From Marinobacter gudaonensis (GTDB lineage: Bacteria; Pseudomonadota; Gammaproteobacteria; Pseudomonadales; Oleiphilaceae): 64,000 nt of DNA. The translations under genes were made by a program, and so were the position numbers. Location: contig NZ_FOYV01000001.1 in assembly GCF_900115175.1 (NCBI RefSeq), positions 2,790,001 to 2,854,000 on the forward strand, read 5' to 3'. The notes below the pieces were generated by a model. It saw only the letters and a program-made list of their open reading frames with translations. It had not been told where the DNA came from and did no database searches. Below are positions 1 to 8,456 of the stretch, one piece after another (position 1 is the first letter of the stretch; each line of letters begins with the position of its first letter).

Positions 1-754
1 GCTCAAGGCCGCCACAGAACGCCGGGTTGCGTTCCCCGGAGTCCGGCAGGAACTTGGGCACTACGAACAATGAGATACCCTTGGTGGTGTCCGGTGCGCC
101 CGGTAGCTTGGCCAGGACCAGGTGCACGATGTTGTCCACCAGGTCGTGTTCGCCGCCGGTAATCCAGATCTTGGTGCCCTCGATGGCGTAGCTGCCATCG
201 TCGTTGGGAGTGGCCCGGGTTCGGATCATGCCCAGGTCGGTACCGCACTGGGGCTCGGTCAGGCACATGGTTCCGGTCCATTCGCCCGAGATCAGCTTTT
301 CCAGGTAGGTCTGCTTGAGTTCGTCCGAACCGTGCGTATAAAGGGCGCTGATGGCGCCGTGGGTCAGGCCGGGGTACATGCCCAGTGACAGATTGGTGGA
401 GCAGACCATCTCGTCCACTACAAACTTCAGGGTGTGGGGCAGGCCCTGGCCTCCGAACTCCAGCGGTGCGTCCAGCGCGGTCCAGCCACCCTCGACAAAC
501 TTCCGGTAGGCCTCCTTGAAGCCCTCGGGTGTTGTCACCGACCGGGATTCCGGATCGTAGTGGCAACCCTCACGATCGCCGGCAGTGTTCGTAGGCTGAA
601 TCACCTCGGCCGCCAGCTTGCCTGCCTCGTCGATCACCGCCGAAATCAGATCCGGTGTCGCATCGGCGTATTTTTCCAGCTCGTGCAGCCGGTCTACACC
701 CAGAACATCGAACAATAGAAAGCGAAGGTCATTCGCCGGAGCCTGGTATTGCAT
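1..754 (-). CDS. acyl-CoA dehydrogenase, N-terminal part (cut by window edge)
   Basis: Reading the minus strand from the ATG at 754 gives an open frame of 251 codons that runs off the window. It begins MQYQAPANDLRFLL and contains the flavin/substrate-binding signature MCLTEPQCGTDLG and later KIWITGGEHD, both typical of acyl-CoA dehydrogenases. These flavoenzymes oxidise acyl-CoA to trans-2-enoyl-CoA in the cytoplasm. The early YQAPxxDxRFLL motif is characteristic of the long (about 600-residue) FadE-like subgroup that includes the DmdC-type methylthiopropanoyl-CoA dehydrogenases, so the substrate cannot be fixed. A GGGAGAG ribosome site lies just before the start. The catalytic glutamate and C-terminal domain are outside the window. 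Confidence 0.9.
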   Translation of the reverse strand, partial: MQYQAPANDLRFLLFDVLGVDRLHELEKYADATPDLISAVIDEAGKLAAEVIQPTNTAGDREGCHYDPESRSVTTPEGFKEAYRKFVEGGWTALDAPLEFGGQGLPHTLKFVVDEMVCSTNLSLGMYPGLTHGAISALYTHGSDELKQTYLEKLISGEWTGTMCLTEPQCGTDLGMIRTRATPNDDGSYAIEGTKIWITGGEHDLVDNIVHLVLAKLPGAPDTTKGISLFVVPKFLPDSGERNPAFCGGLE

Positions 755-938
755 GGATTCTCTCCCAGTTGCGCTGTGTAATCATGGGTTTGCATCGTTT
801 CTGAAGAAACCCGTCCAGGAACCATAAACAGGAATTGGAACACCGGTTTCATACGATCGTTTTAATTTGCTGGTTCACTGCCACCAGGGTCCAGACGCCA
901 GATTCTGCGTATGTACTGGTTCAGCCAGGAGGAATGCC

Positions 939-1682
939 ATGAAACGAGTTGTCATTGCCGGCGTCTCCGGCGCCATTGGTGGGGCGCTGGCCCAGCGGTT
1001 GCTGCAGCGGGAGCCGGATACCCGGGTGATTGGCCTTTGCCGGAACCCGGACGCCGCGCCCGAGCCTTTGCGCACGGAAGAACGCTGTACCCTGTTGCCC
1101 TGGGACGCCGAGGACCCAGCGTCGCCCCGGGCGGTTGCCGAGGCCCTGGAACCAGTCCTGGGACGGGATGACGGCATTGACACCTTCATCTACGCGGCCG
1201 GTCTGCTGCACGGCCAGGGCATGTTTCCGGAGAAGCGGCTGGAGGATCTGGAACCGGCCAATCTGGCGCGGGCGTTTGCTGTTAACGCCACCGGATTTGG
1301 TCTGCTTGCCCGGGCGTTGCTGCCCTGGCTGCGACATCGGGAGTTCAAGCGGATAGCGGCCATCTCGGCCAAGGTCGGGTCAATTACCGACAACGGGTTT
1401 GGCGGCTGGTATGCCTATCGCAGCTCGAAGGCGGCGCTGAATATGCTGGTGCGCAATCTGTCCATCGAGCTGCCGCGTCGATGCAAACCGATTGCCTGCG
1501 TGGCCCTGCATCCGGGCACAACGGAATCGGCCCTCAGTGAGCCGTTCAGCCAGTCGCTGGCCAAACTGAAGGTGCACACACCGGCACAAACCGCGGATAA
1601 CCTGGTCAGGGTGCTGGAGGGGCTGGGGGACGAAAGCAACGGCCGGTTCTTCAGTTGGGATGGCTCGGAACTGCCGTGGTAG
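939..1682 (+). CDS. SDR family oxidoreductase (C-factor-like)
   Basis: A 247-residue short-chain dehydrogenase. The N-terminal nucleotide-binding motif GVSGAIGGALA lies at about residues 8-18 and the YRSSK catalytic Tyr-Lys pair at about 159-163, followed by the typical HPGTTESALS stretch. The frame is open upstream to 867, but ATG 939 is preceded by a strong AGGAGG and starts exactly at the Rossmann strand (MKRVVIAGVSG), so it is preferred. It resembles the CsgA/C-factor subgroup. Such SDR genes often sit near rpoE-chrR loci in marine gammaproteobacteria, but no ECF11-type promoter was seen upstream, so a link is not supported here. Substrate unknown. Confidence 0.88.
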   Translation: MKRVVIAGVSGAIGGALAQRLLQREPDTRVIGLCRNPDAAPEPLRTEERCTLLPWDAEDPASPRAVAEALEPVLGRDDGIDTFIYAAGLLHGQGMFPEKRLEDLEPANLARAFAVNATGFGLLARALLPWLRHREFKRIAAISAKVGSITDNGFGGWYAYRSSKAALNMLVRNLSIELPRRCKPIACVALHPGTTESALSEPFSQSLAKLKVHTPAQTADNLVRVLEGLGDESNGRFFSWDGSELPW

Positions 1683-1688
1683 GGGACA

Positions 1689-2633
1689 CTAGACCGGTAC
1701 CGCCCAGCTGAGCAGGTTGTAGTAGAGGCCGATCCCGACCAGCACGTTGAACGGGAAGGTCACGCCCAGAGAGGCCAGCATGGCCAGGCCAATGTCGGCG
1801 TCGGGCACGGCATGGCGCACGGCTACCGGAGCGGCGATGTAGGACGCGCTGGCGGTCAGGGTGGCGAGAATCACGGTGGAGCCGGTGCCAAGCCCCAGCA
1901 GGGTGCCCACCGTAAGGCCCGCGACCGAAAGCACCGGCGGCATGGCCAGCCCGAACAGCACCACCCGCCAATGTCGCAACTTCAGATTACGCAGGGTTTC
2001 GGCCGCCACCAGCCCCATTTCCAGCAGGAACAACGACAGGATCACGGAAAAGGCGCTGGTAAGCGGCGCAGTCACACCGGTGCCCTGGCCCGGGCCATAA
2101 AGGGCGCCAATCACCACCCCACCGACCAGCAGGATAACGCTCCGATTGGTCAGGGTTTCCTGCCAAAGCGGCGCTCCCTGGGCGTTGCCGGTGCGTTGGC
2201 CGAAACGGCGGTAGAACCAGAGCCCGACCATGATGGCGGGCAGCTCCAGCAACACGAGATAAAGCGTGACCTGTCCACCGGCGCTGAGGCCGCGGGTTTC
2301 AACCCAGGCCAGCGCCACGGCAAAGGTGCCGGCGCTGACAGACCCGTAGTGGGCGGCGAAACTGGCGGTGTCGGCGATCGACAGGCCGACGCCATAACGC
2401 AGGATCGGAATCATCAGCAGGGGCAGGGTAAAGCCCAGACCGGCAACCGCCACCATTTCCAGCAGCAAGTCCGGCGACAGGTTGCCGTAGAGTGCCATGC
2501 CGCCTTTCAGGCCGATCGTCAGCATCAGCAGCAGGCTGAGGATGTCGTAGGCTTCGCGGGGAATCGACAGGTCGGATTTAACGGTTCCCGCCACGAGGCC
2601 CAGCAGGAAGAACATCACGATAATGTCGGGCAT
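1689..2633 (-). CDS. sbtA: SbtA-type sodium-dependent bicarbonate permease
   Basis: A 314-residue, strongly hydrophobic protein with about ten predicted membrane segments. Family marks include LSLLLMLTIGLKGG near residue 40, FAAHYGSVSAGTF near residue 96 and ILATLTASASYIAAPVA near residue 270, all typical of the SbtA (DUF897) family. Cyanobacterial SbtA imports bicarbonate with sodium; in heterotrophic proteobacteria the role is probably bicarbonate supply for carboxylases (inference). No PII-like SbtB partner lies next to it. It converges with the SDR gene, with a 6-base gap and no visible terminator. Confidence 0.85.
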   Translation of the reverse strand: MPDIIVMFFLLGLVAGTVKSDLSIPREAYDILSLLLMLTIGLKGGMALYGNLSPDLLLEMVAVAGLGFTLPLLMIPILRYGVGLSIADTASFAAHYGSVSAGTFAVALAWVETRGLSAGGQVTLYLVLLELPAIMVGLWFYRRFGQRTGNAQGAPLWQETLTNRSVILLVGGVVIGALYGPGQGTGVTAPLTSAFSVILSLFLLEMGLVAAETLRNLKLRHWRVVLFGLAMPPVLSVAGLTVGTLLGLGTGSTVILATLTASASYIAAPVAVRHAVPDADIGLAMLASLGVTFPFNVLVGIGLYYNLLSWAVPV

Positions 2634-2758
2634 GGGTCGGTCGGCACGCTTTTTTGATGGTCAGGAATAAGCCGGTGTTGTTTTCAAGTGTAGGGGCGCA
2701 GGCACAGAGGTCAATTCAACCATCAAGGCATTGCCGGGGCCGGGTGTTTCGGTTAGCC

Positions 2759-2790
2759 AAAAAAAACCGGGGGCCATTGACCCCCGGTTT
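2759..2790 (-). terminator. Rho-independent terminator of rpoE-chrR
   Basis: A 9-bp stem (2765-2773 with 2781-2789) and 7-nt loop, followed on the minus strand by a run of T. It sits just past the chrR stop codon, as expected for the end of the rpoE-chrR transcript. Confidence 0.9.
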
Positions 2791-2812
2791 CCCGACTACC
2801 TGATCACTGAAT

Positions 2813-3460
2813 TTACCGGATGAACGGGTTGAGCATCCTGGTGAAGGTACCGGTCAGCTTGACCGGCGCGCTCAGCACCGACAGCGTGATGCAATCCTCG
2901 CACCCCACTGCTACCGGCTTGTGCTCATCCTCGTCGTTCAGGACCACGAAATCCCACTGGTTGAACACGCCTTTCTGGTCGGCGAACGCGCCCTGCAACA
3001 CAATCGTAGTCTCTTCACCCCGGTGGGTGTGTGCCGGCGCCTTGCCTCCGGCCGCCAGTTTCTGCAGCACCACCTGCTCTTTCTGGCCGGGGAAGCGGTC
3101 CGTGATATCGAGAACGCTCACGTCTCCCAGTTGACGTTTCCAGGGCAGGCTGTTCAGATCGTCACCCAGCAGTTTCTGAAGTGCGCCCACCCGGGGAGCA
3201 CGGTATTCAGGTGCCGTATCGTTATCCGAAGCGCTGCCAACCTCAATCTGGGCCATGATGCTGTCGAACATGTTTTCCGAGACACTCACCTTGGGCTGCT
3301 GTTCCATCATGACAGCGCCCAGACTGTCCAGGGTATCCACACGGCTACGGCAGTGCGGACACTTGTCCAGGTGGAGCCGGATGCACAGGGCATGGGGCTC
3401 ACTCAGGTTGCCTGCGCTGTATTCCATCAAGCTCAGGCTGTCGGGATGGTGCCGTGTCAT
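2813..3460 (-). CDS. chrR: ChrR-type zinc anti-sigma factor
   Basis: A 215-residue cytoplasmic anti-sigma factor. The N-terminal zinc-binding anti-sigma domain shows H30-x3-C34-x2-C37. The C-terminal cupin domain carries H144, H146, E150 and H180, the same spacing as the zinc ligands known for Rhodobacter ChrR (141, 143, 147, 177). In the characterised family, singlet oxygen triggers loss of ChrR and release of the ECF11 sigma factor; that this one senses singlet oxygen is inference from the conserved residues. It overlaps the sigma gene by four bases (ATGA), implying translational coupling. Confidence 0.93.
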   Translation of the reverse strand: MTRHHPDSLSLMEYSAGNLSEPHALCIRLHLDKCPHCRSRVDTLDSLGAVMMEQQPKVSVSENMFDSIMAQIEVGSASDNDTAPEYRAPRVGALQKLLGDDLNSLPWKRQLGDVSVLDITDRFPGQKEQVVLQKLAAGGKAPAHTHRGEETTIVLQGAFADQKGVFNQWDFVVLNDEDEHKPVAVGCEDCITLSVLSAPVKLTGTFTRMLNPFIR

Positions 3461-4113
3461 ACGTTCTGGTCCTGCAAGATCACTTTCAGTTTGTTCAATG
3501 CCAGGCGAACCCGACTCTTCACGGTTCCAAGGGGAATATCGAGTTCATCTGCCACCATCTGGTGGGACTTATTCTCCATGTAAACCTTCGCGATGACCGT
3601 GATCTGCTCCTCTGGAAGATGACTCAGGGAATCGCGAATCCTTCTTTCTGACATGAGACGATGCAGTGACGTCACCGGCTCGTTTTCATTCTCGCCCGGA
3701 ATCTGCCAGAGATCCTCGGTTTCAACCGGCATCTCGGCGCTGGTGCGCTGCATTTTCCGCAGCATATCGATGCGCTGATTCCGGGCAATGGTGAAGATCC
3801 AGGTGGAAGCGGCCGCTTTCCGCCAATCGTACAAACAGGAGCGACGCCAGATGGAGACAAACACTTCCTGAACCAGCTCCTCTGCATGGCTGGCCAGGCC
3901 GTTCGCCATGGCGTAATACTTGATCTGTGGGCCAAAATGCTCGAACAGCGCGCGATACGCTTCGCGATCCTGATTTTTGCCCACTTTCTGCAGCATCTGG
4001 CTCCAGGGGTCTTTCCGGCCCTCGGAACTTGCTGGCTTCTGATCCAGTGTGGTCACCGGACGCTCCTTGACAGTCGCATGATTTGAGCTTGTTCTGGTCA
4101 TCATTCTATGCAC
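3457..4113 (-). CDS. rpoE: ECF sigma factor RpoE (ECF11 group)
   Basis: A 218-residue extracytoplasmic-function sigma factor. Region 2 is seen around residues 50-110 (RALFEHFGPQIKYYAM, EELVQEVFVSIWRR, STWIFTIARNQRIDMLRK) and region 4 around 155-215 (LPEEQITVIAKVY, DELDIPLGTVKSRVRLALNKL). The first gene of a two-gene operon with chrR. The exact start is uncertain, since in-frame ATGs at codons 1, 4 and 5 are all possible. A promoter matching the ECF11 consensus lies upstream on the same strand, pointing to autoregulation. Confidence 0.93.
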   Translation of the reverse strand: MHRMMTRTSSNHATVKERPVTTLDQKPASSEGRKDPWSQMLQKVGKNQDREAYRALFEHFGPQIKYYAMANGLASHAEELVQEVFVSIWRRSCLYDWRKAAASTWIFTIARNQRIDMLRKMQRTSAEMPVETEDLWQIPGENENEPVTSLHRLMSERRIRDSLSHLPEEQITVIAKVYMENKSHQMVADELDIPLGTVKSRVRLALNKLKVILQDQNV

Positions 4114-4138
4114 TCGTCCCGGGTTTGTCAGTGTTATG

Positions 4139-4167
4139 GTTTACGGTTTGCCCGGATGGGCGGATCA
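4139..4167 (-). promoter_or_regulatory. predicted ECF11 (RpoE) promoter of rpoE-chrR
   Basis: Read on the minus strand: TGATCC (4167-4162), an 18-base spacer, then TAAAC (4143-4139). This closely matches the TGATCC-N18-TAAGA-like pattern of ECF11 promoters as I remember it from Rhodobacter. It lies 26 bases upstream of the first possible rpoE start. Confidence 0.75.
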
Positions 4168-4309
4168 GTCTCTCGGGAAAAAATTCTGGTCTGGCAGCAG
4201 AGCCGCCCGCAACGCGGCCCCAGGGTAATTGCCGGAAGCCTCACGGCGGTCTAGTCTGAGCGTAATAACAAGACCGGAAGACCAACCAGACCGGAAGAAC
4301 GCCTGACCC

Positions 4310-5347
4310 ATGAATGCTCCCGGCTTTACCGGACACCTGCCCGTTATCCGGGCGCATTATGCGGATATTCTCTGCCAGCTGGCCGAGGATCGCGGGCTGC
4401 CGCGCCCGGGGCTGCTGGCGGCGGCGGGCATTCGTCCCTCCATGCTCGGCCACCCGGACAACTTCATTACCGTGGATCAGTTCAGCCAGCTCTGTCTTGA
4501 GGTGCTTCAACGCAGTGACGATCCCGCGCTGGGGCTGGAATACGGCAAACGCCTGAAATTCACCACCCACGGCTCCCTGGCCCAGGCCGCCATCAGCTGC
4601 GACACACTGGAGCAGGCGCTGTCAGTGCTGATCAAGTATTTCCAGATCCGGTTCGTCTACATGCGTCTGTCGTTCTTTGTGGAAGACGCCGAGGCGGTGA
4701 TCCAGTTGGATCTCAATCACTCGGTGGAGGCGCTTTACCGCTTCAATGTGGATGTGGTGATGGCGTCGCTGATGGACGTCAACCTGCTGCTGTTTGGCCG
4801 CCGCCTGTTTGAGGGTGGCCACTGCCGGCTCGATCTGCCCGAACCCGAGGATGTCGCACCCTACCGCCAGCTGTTCGGCGATCAGATCCGGTTCGGCGGA
4901 GGTGCCAACCAGCTGCGGTTCCGGCGGGATTTCCTCACGTCGCCCATGTCGCTGTCCAATCCGGTAACGCGCCGCATTGCCGAAGCCCAGTGTCGGGAGG
5001 AGATGCGTTTCATTGAGGGGGCCACATCGGTGGCGGATCGGGTGACCCGCTTGCTTGAGGCCGGGCGCAGCCCGCAATTGCCTACCCTGGAAGAGGTCGC
5101 CGGGCGTCTGCAGGTATCGGCTCGAACCCTGCGCAGGCAACTGGCGGCTGAGGGGGTGCGCTTTCAGCAGCTCCAGGAGGCACTGCGTCACCGGCGGGCA
5201 ATGGAGCTGCTACGTCGCCCGGAGCTGTCCATCGACGAGATCGCCGACCTGCTCGGCTACAGTGATCCCTCCAATTTCGGACGGGCGTTCCGCAAGTGGG
5301 AGCGGGTTGCGCCCAGCGCCTGGCGCCGGACGCACGGCAAGCCCTGA
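4310..5347 (+). CDS. AraC family transcriptional regulator
   Basis: A 345-residue regulator. The N-terminal part (about 20-210) resembles the arabinose-binding-like sensing domain of OruR/ArgR-type AraC proteins (QFSQLCLEVLQRSDDPALGLEYG). The C-terminal 100 residues hold two helix-turn-helix motifs: VAGRLQVSARTLRRQL and IDEIADLLGYSDPSNFGRAFRKW. It diverges from rpoE-chrR and converges on speA with a 6-base gap. Control of arginine or polyamine metabolism is possible from position alone, but nothing in the sequence proves it. Confidence 0.9.
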   Translation: MNAPGFTGHLPVIRAHYADILCQLAEDRGLPRPGLLAAAGIRPSMLGHPDNFITVDQFSQLCLEVLQRSDDPALGLEYGKRLKFTTHGSLAQAAISCDTLEQALSVLIKYFQIRFVYMRLSFFVEDAEAVIQLDLNHSVEALYRFNVDVVMASLMDVNLLLFGRRLFEGGHCRLDLPEPEDVAPYRQLFGDQIRFGGGANQLRFRRDFLTSPMSLSNPVTRRIAEAQCREEMRFIEGATSVADRVTRLLEAGRSPQLPTLEEVAGRLQVSARTLRRQLAAEGVRFQQLQEALRHRRAMELLRRPELSIDEIADLLGYSDPSNFGRAFRKWERVAPSAWRRTHGKP

Positions 5348-5353
5348 GGCTGG

Positions 5354-7264
5354 CTACTCTTCCAGGTAGGTGTAGCCATCCAGCCCTGCCGCCAGTTCCC
5401 CGAGCAGCGCCGACTGGGTGTCGGCCGGCAGTCCGGAAGCCGAAAACTTGCGACGGTAAGCCTCCAGAAGGGTCTGGGGTTCAAAGTTCACGTACCGGAG
5501 TACCTTGGCCACAGTGTCGCCGGTTATCGGCTCGCTGATCTGATAGCCGCCGTCCGTGGTCAGGCGGACATCAACCGAATGGGTGTCGCCGAACAGGTTA
5601 TGCATGTCGCCCAGGATTTCCTGGTAGGCGCCGGTCATGAAAAAGCCCATGAGCAGCGGTTCGCCGGCTTTCTCCTCGGGCAGGGGCAGCGTGGTTTCTG
5701 TGCCCTGGCCATCCACATACCGGTCAATCCGGCCATCGGAGTCGCAGGTGATGTCCTGAATCACCGCGCGGCGGTTGAGGGGTCGGTCCAGGCCGTTGAC
5801 GGGCATGACCGGGAAGATCTGGTCAATGCCCCAGACGTCGGGGAGCGACTGAAACAGCGAGAAGTTCACGAACAGCTTCTCCGCCAGCTTTTCATTGAGC
5901 TCGTCGATGATTTCCCGATGGGCGCGATTGCTGCCGTTCAACTGCTCGCGCAGCAGCCGGCAGCAACCGGTATACAGGATTTCGGCGTCGGCCCGCTCCC
6001 GAAGGCTCAGAACCCCGTGGGCAAACTGGGCGTGGACATCGGCCATGGCGTGCAGGACGTCGTGGTAGATCTCCGCCAGGGAGCGTGGTGTGTGAGCGTC
6101 CTGCAGGCTTTCCAGGTCGCGCCAAAGATCATGCAGGGGTGCCGGCGCGTTATCATTGGGCTGCAGCGCTTGGCGGTTCTCGGGCGCTTCGCGGTCGATG
6201 ACATTGGTCACCAGTACGGAATGGTGGGCGGTGAGGGCCCGGCCGGATTCGCTGATCAGGTCCGGATGCGGGATACCCTGCCGGTCGCATTCGGCCTGCA
6301 GAACGTGGATCACATTGTAGGCGTATTCATAGACGCTGTAATTCATGGAGCAACTGCTGCGGGAGCGGGTGCCCTCGTAATCGACACCAAGCCCCCCACC
6401 AATGTCGACCGTGCCGATGGGCGCGCCCATCTGGCGAAGCTCGCTGTAGAACCGGGCGCATTCGCGCAGGCCGGTCTGGATATCGCGGATATTGGCAATC
6501 TGGGAGCCCAGGTGGAAATGCAGCAGTTGCAGCGTGTCCAGGGCTCCGGCCTCTTTGAGGGTATCCACTACGTCCAGCACCTGGCTGGCCGAGAGACCGA
6601 ACTTGGATTTTTCGCCGCCGGTGTTCTGCCAGTTGCCCTTGCCAATGGTTGCCAGGCGCGCGCGCACGCCAATCAGTGGTGTTACGCCCAGGGCCCGGGA
6701 TTCCTCCAGGATCAGCGGCAGCTCGGATTTCTTTTCGACCACAATGAACACCTGGTGGCCCAGGGCCTGGCCGATCAGCGCCAGGCGAACGTACTCCCGG
6801 TCCTTGTAACCGTTGCAGACAATCACCGAGCCCTTTTGCTGCGACATCGCCAGTACCGCCATCAACTCCGGCTTGCTGCCGGCCTCAAGGCCGATCTGGC
6901 CATTGGATGCCGCCGGCTCGGTTGCCAGCAGTTCCTCCACGACCCGTCGCTGTTGGTTGACCTTGATGGGGTAAACCGCGGTATATCGGCCCTGGTAGGC
7001 CTGTTCACTGGCAACGCGGTTGAAGGCGTTGCAGAGCTTGTTGACCCGGTCGTGCAGGATATCGACAAAGCGCACCAGTACCGGTAACTGGACGCCGGAG
7101 CCTGTGAGTGTGCGGGTCAGCTCTGGAAGGTTGATGCCCGCGGGGGTCTGGCCCCGGTCGGGGCGGATCAGGACTTCCCCACGGGCGTTGACGTCGATGT
7201 AGCCGTCGCTCCAGTGGGCAATGTTGTAGACCTGGTGGGCCGGGGTAGCGCTGGCTTTGCTCAT
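5354..7264 (-). CDS. speA: biosynthetic arginine decarboxylase
   Basis: A 636-residue PLP enzyme that converts arginine to agmatine, the first step of the agmatine route to putrescine. The PLP-binding lysine is in YPIKVNQQ near residue 101; the glycine-rich phosphate site GGGLGVDYEGTRS and the C-terminal catalytic region with YTGCCRLL are present. The length is close to the usual 630-660. The frame opens at 7288, but the ATG at 7264 has an AGGATAG ribosome site and gives the normal N-terminus. It is divergent from speE. No agmatinase gene is visible in the window. Confidence 0.96.
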   Translation of the reverse strand: MSKASATPAHQVYNIAHWSDGYIDVNARGEVLIRPDRGQTPAGINLPELTRTLTGSGVQLPVLVRFVDILHDRVNKLCNAFNRVASEQAYQGRYTAVYPIKVNQQRRVVEELLATEPAASNGQIGLEAGSKPELMAVLAMSQQKGSVIVCNGYKDREYVRLALIGQALGHQVFIVVEKKSELPLILEESRALGVTPLIGVRARLATIGKGNWQNTGGEKSKFGLSASQVLDVVDTLKEAGALDTLQLLHFHLGSQIANIRDIQTGLRECARFYSELRQMGAPIGTVDIGGGLGVDYEGTRSRSSCSMNYSVYEYAYNVIHVLQAECDRQGIPHPDLISESGRALTAHHSVLVTNVIDREAPENRQALQPNDNAPAPLHDLWRDLESLQDAHTPRSLAEIYHDVLHAMADVHAQFAHGVLSLRERADAEILYTGCCRLLREQLNGSNRAHREIIDELNEKLAEKLFVNFSLFQSLPDVWGIDQIFPVMPVNGLDRPLNRRAVIQDITCDSDGRIDRYVDGQGTETTLPLPEEKAGEPLLMGFFMTGAYQEILGDMHNLFGDTHSVDVRLTTDGGYQISEPITGDTVAKVLRYVNFEPQTLLEAYRRKFSASGLPADTQSALLGELAAGLDGYTYLEE

Positions 7265-7472
7265 GCTTGCTATCCTGTCTGGAAACACTGGCCGGCGGGG
7301 CGTTGCAGCCGGCGGCCTTTGGCGGTCATTGTATGGATTCCGGCCCCGGGCTAAAAGAACCGGGCCCGGAAAATATCCGGACGCTCCGACGATTTGCGCT
7401 TTAGCTCAGCTCGGGCCGGCCCTACAATACGCCCTTTTGACTCAGCCCAAGGCCGACAGCGGGAGGCAAAAC

Positions 7473-8354
7473 ATGGCAGCATTGAACGATGGCTGGTTTA
7501 CCGAGGTATTCCAGGACCAGGGCACGGCATTTTCCCTGCAGGTGAAACGGAAACTGCACGAGGAGCAGACCCCGTTCCAGAAACTGGAGATCTACGAAAC
7601 CGAGACGTTTGGCAACCTGATGGTGCTCGACGGCTGTGTGATGCTCACCACCCGTGACAATTTCCTCTACCACGAGATGATGACCCATCCGGCGCTGTTC
7701 ACCCATCGGAACCCGAAAAAGGTGGTGATTGTCGGCGGCGGTGATTGCGGCACCCTGAAAGAGGTACTCAAACATCCCGGTGTTGAGGAAGCCTGGCAGG
7801 TGGAAATCGACGAAAGGGTCACCCGCATGTCGGAGAAGTACTTTCCCGAGCTTTGCGAGGCCAACGGCGATCCCCGGGCCAATTTCTTCTTCGGTGACGG
7901 CATCCAGTGGATGCGGGATATCGAGCCGAACAGTGTCGACCTGATCATCATCGACAGCACCGATCCGGTAGGGCCGGCCGAAGGCCTGTTCGCCCTGGAT
8001 TTCTATCGGGATGCCATGCTGGCCCTGCGCGAGGGCGGCATTATTGTGCAGCAGAGCGAATCGCCGCTGCTGCACACCGACAGCATCATCAGGGATATCC
8101 ACAAGGACATGCGCAAGGCCGGGTTCGAACACGTACAGACCCTGCCGTTCCCGCAGCCGGTCTATCCCACCGGCTGGTGGAGCTGCACCATGGCCAGCAA
8201 GGAGAATCCGCTGCGCTATTTCCGGGAGGAGGACGCCAACAACCGACCTTTCGTGACCCGTTACTACAACGCAGGTGTACATCGGGGCGCACTGGCCATG
8301 CCGCAGTTCATGGTGGATGCACTGGAAGACGAGGTTCGCCCGGAAGAGGGCTGA
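7473..8354 (+). CDS. speE: spermidine synthase (polyamine aminopropyltransferase)
   Basis: A 293-residue cytoplasmic enzyme that transfers an aminopropyl group from decarboxylated S-adenosylmethionine to putrescine. The motif VVIVGGGDCGTLKEVLKH (about residue 85) binds the nucleotide cosubstrate; IIIDSTDPVGPAEGLF holds the catalytic aspartate and QQSESPLLHT follows. The frame is open from 7257, but ATG 7473 is preceded by GGGAGG and matches the family N-terminus (MAALNDGWFTE). It is divergently arranged with speA. Confidence 0.96.
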   Translation: MAALNDGWFTEVFQDQGTAFSLQVKRKLHEEQTPFQKLEIYETETFGNLMVLDGCVMLTTRDNFLYHEMMTHPALFTHRNPKKVVIVGGGDCGTLKEVLKHPGVEEAWQVEIDERVTRMSEKYFPELCEANGDPRANFFFGDGIQWMRDIEPNSVDLIIIDSTDPVGPAEGLFALDFYRDAMLALREGGIIVQQSESPLLHTDSIIRDIHKDMRKAGFEHVQTLPFPQPVYPTGWWSCTMASKENPLRYFREEDANNRPFVTRYYNAGVHRGALAMPQFMVDALEDEVRPEEG

Positions 8355-8407
8355 TCAAACGCGCAGAGAATGACCAACCGGAACTGGCCAGCCAGTTCCG
8401 TGAAGGC

Positions 8408-8440
8408 AAAAAAAGGGGCGCCGGATGGCGCCCCTTCTTC
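8408..8440. terminator. bidirectional terminator between speE and amtB
   Basis: A perfect 8-bp GC-rich stem (8415-8422 with 8427-8434) and GGAT loop. A run of A at 8408-8414 supplies a U-tract for amtB on the minus strand. The T-tract on the plus strand is interrupted (TTCTTC), so termination of speE may be weaker. Confidence 0.88.
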
Positions 8441-8456
8441 GTTATGGAGTCAGCGC

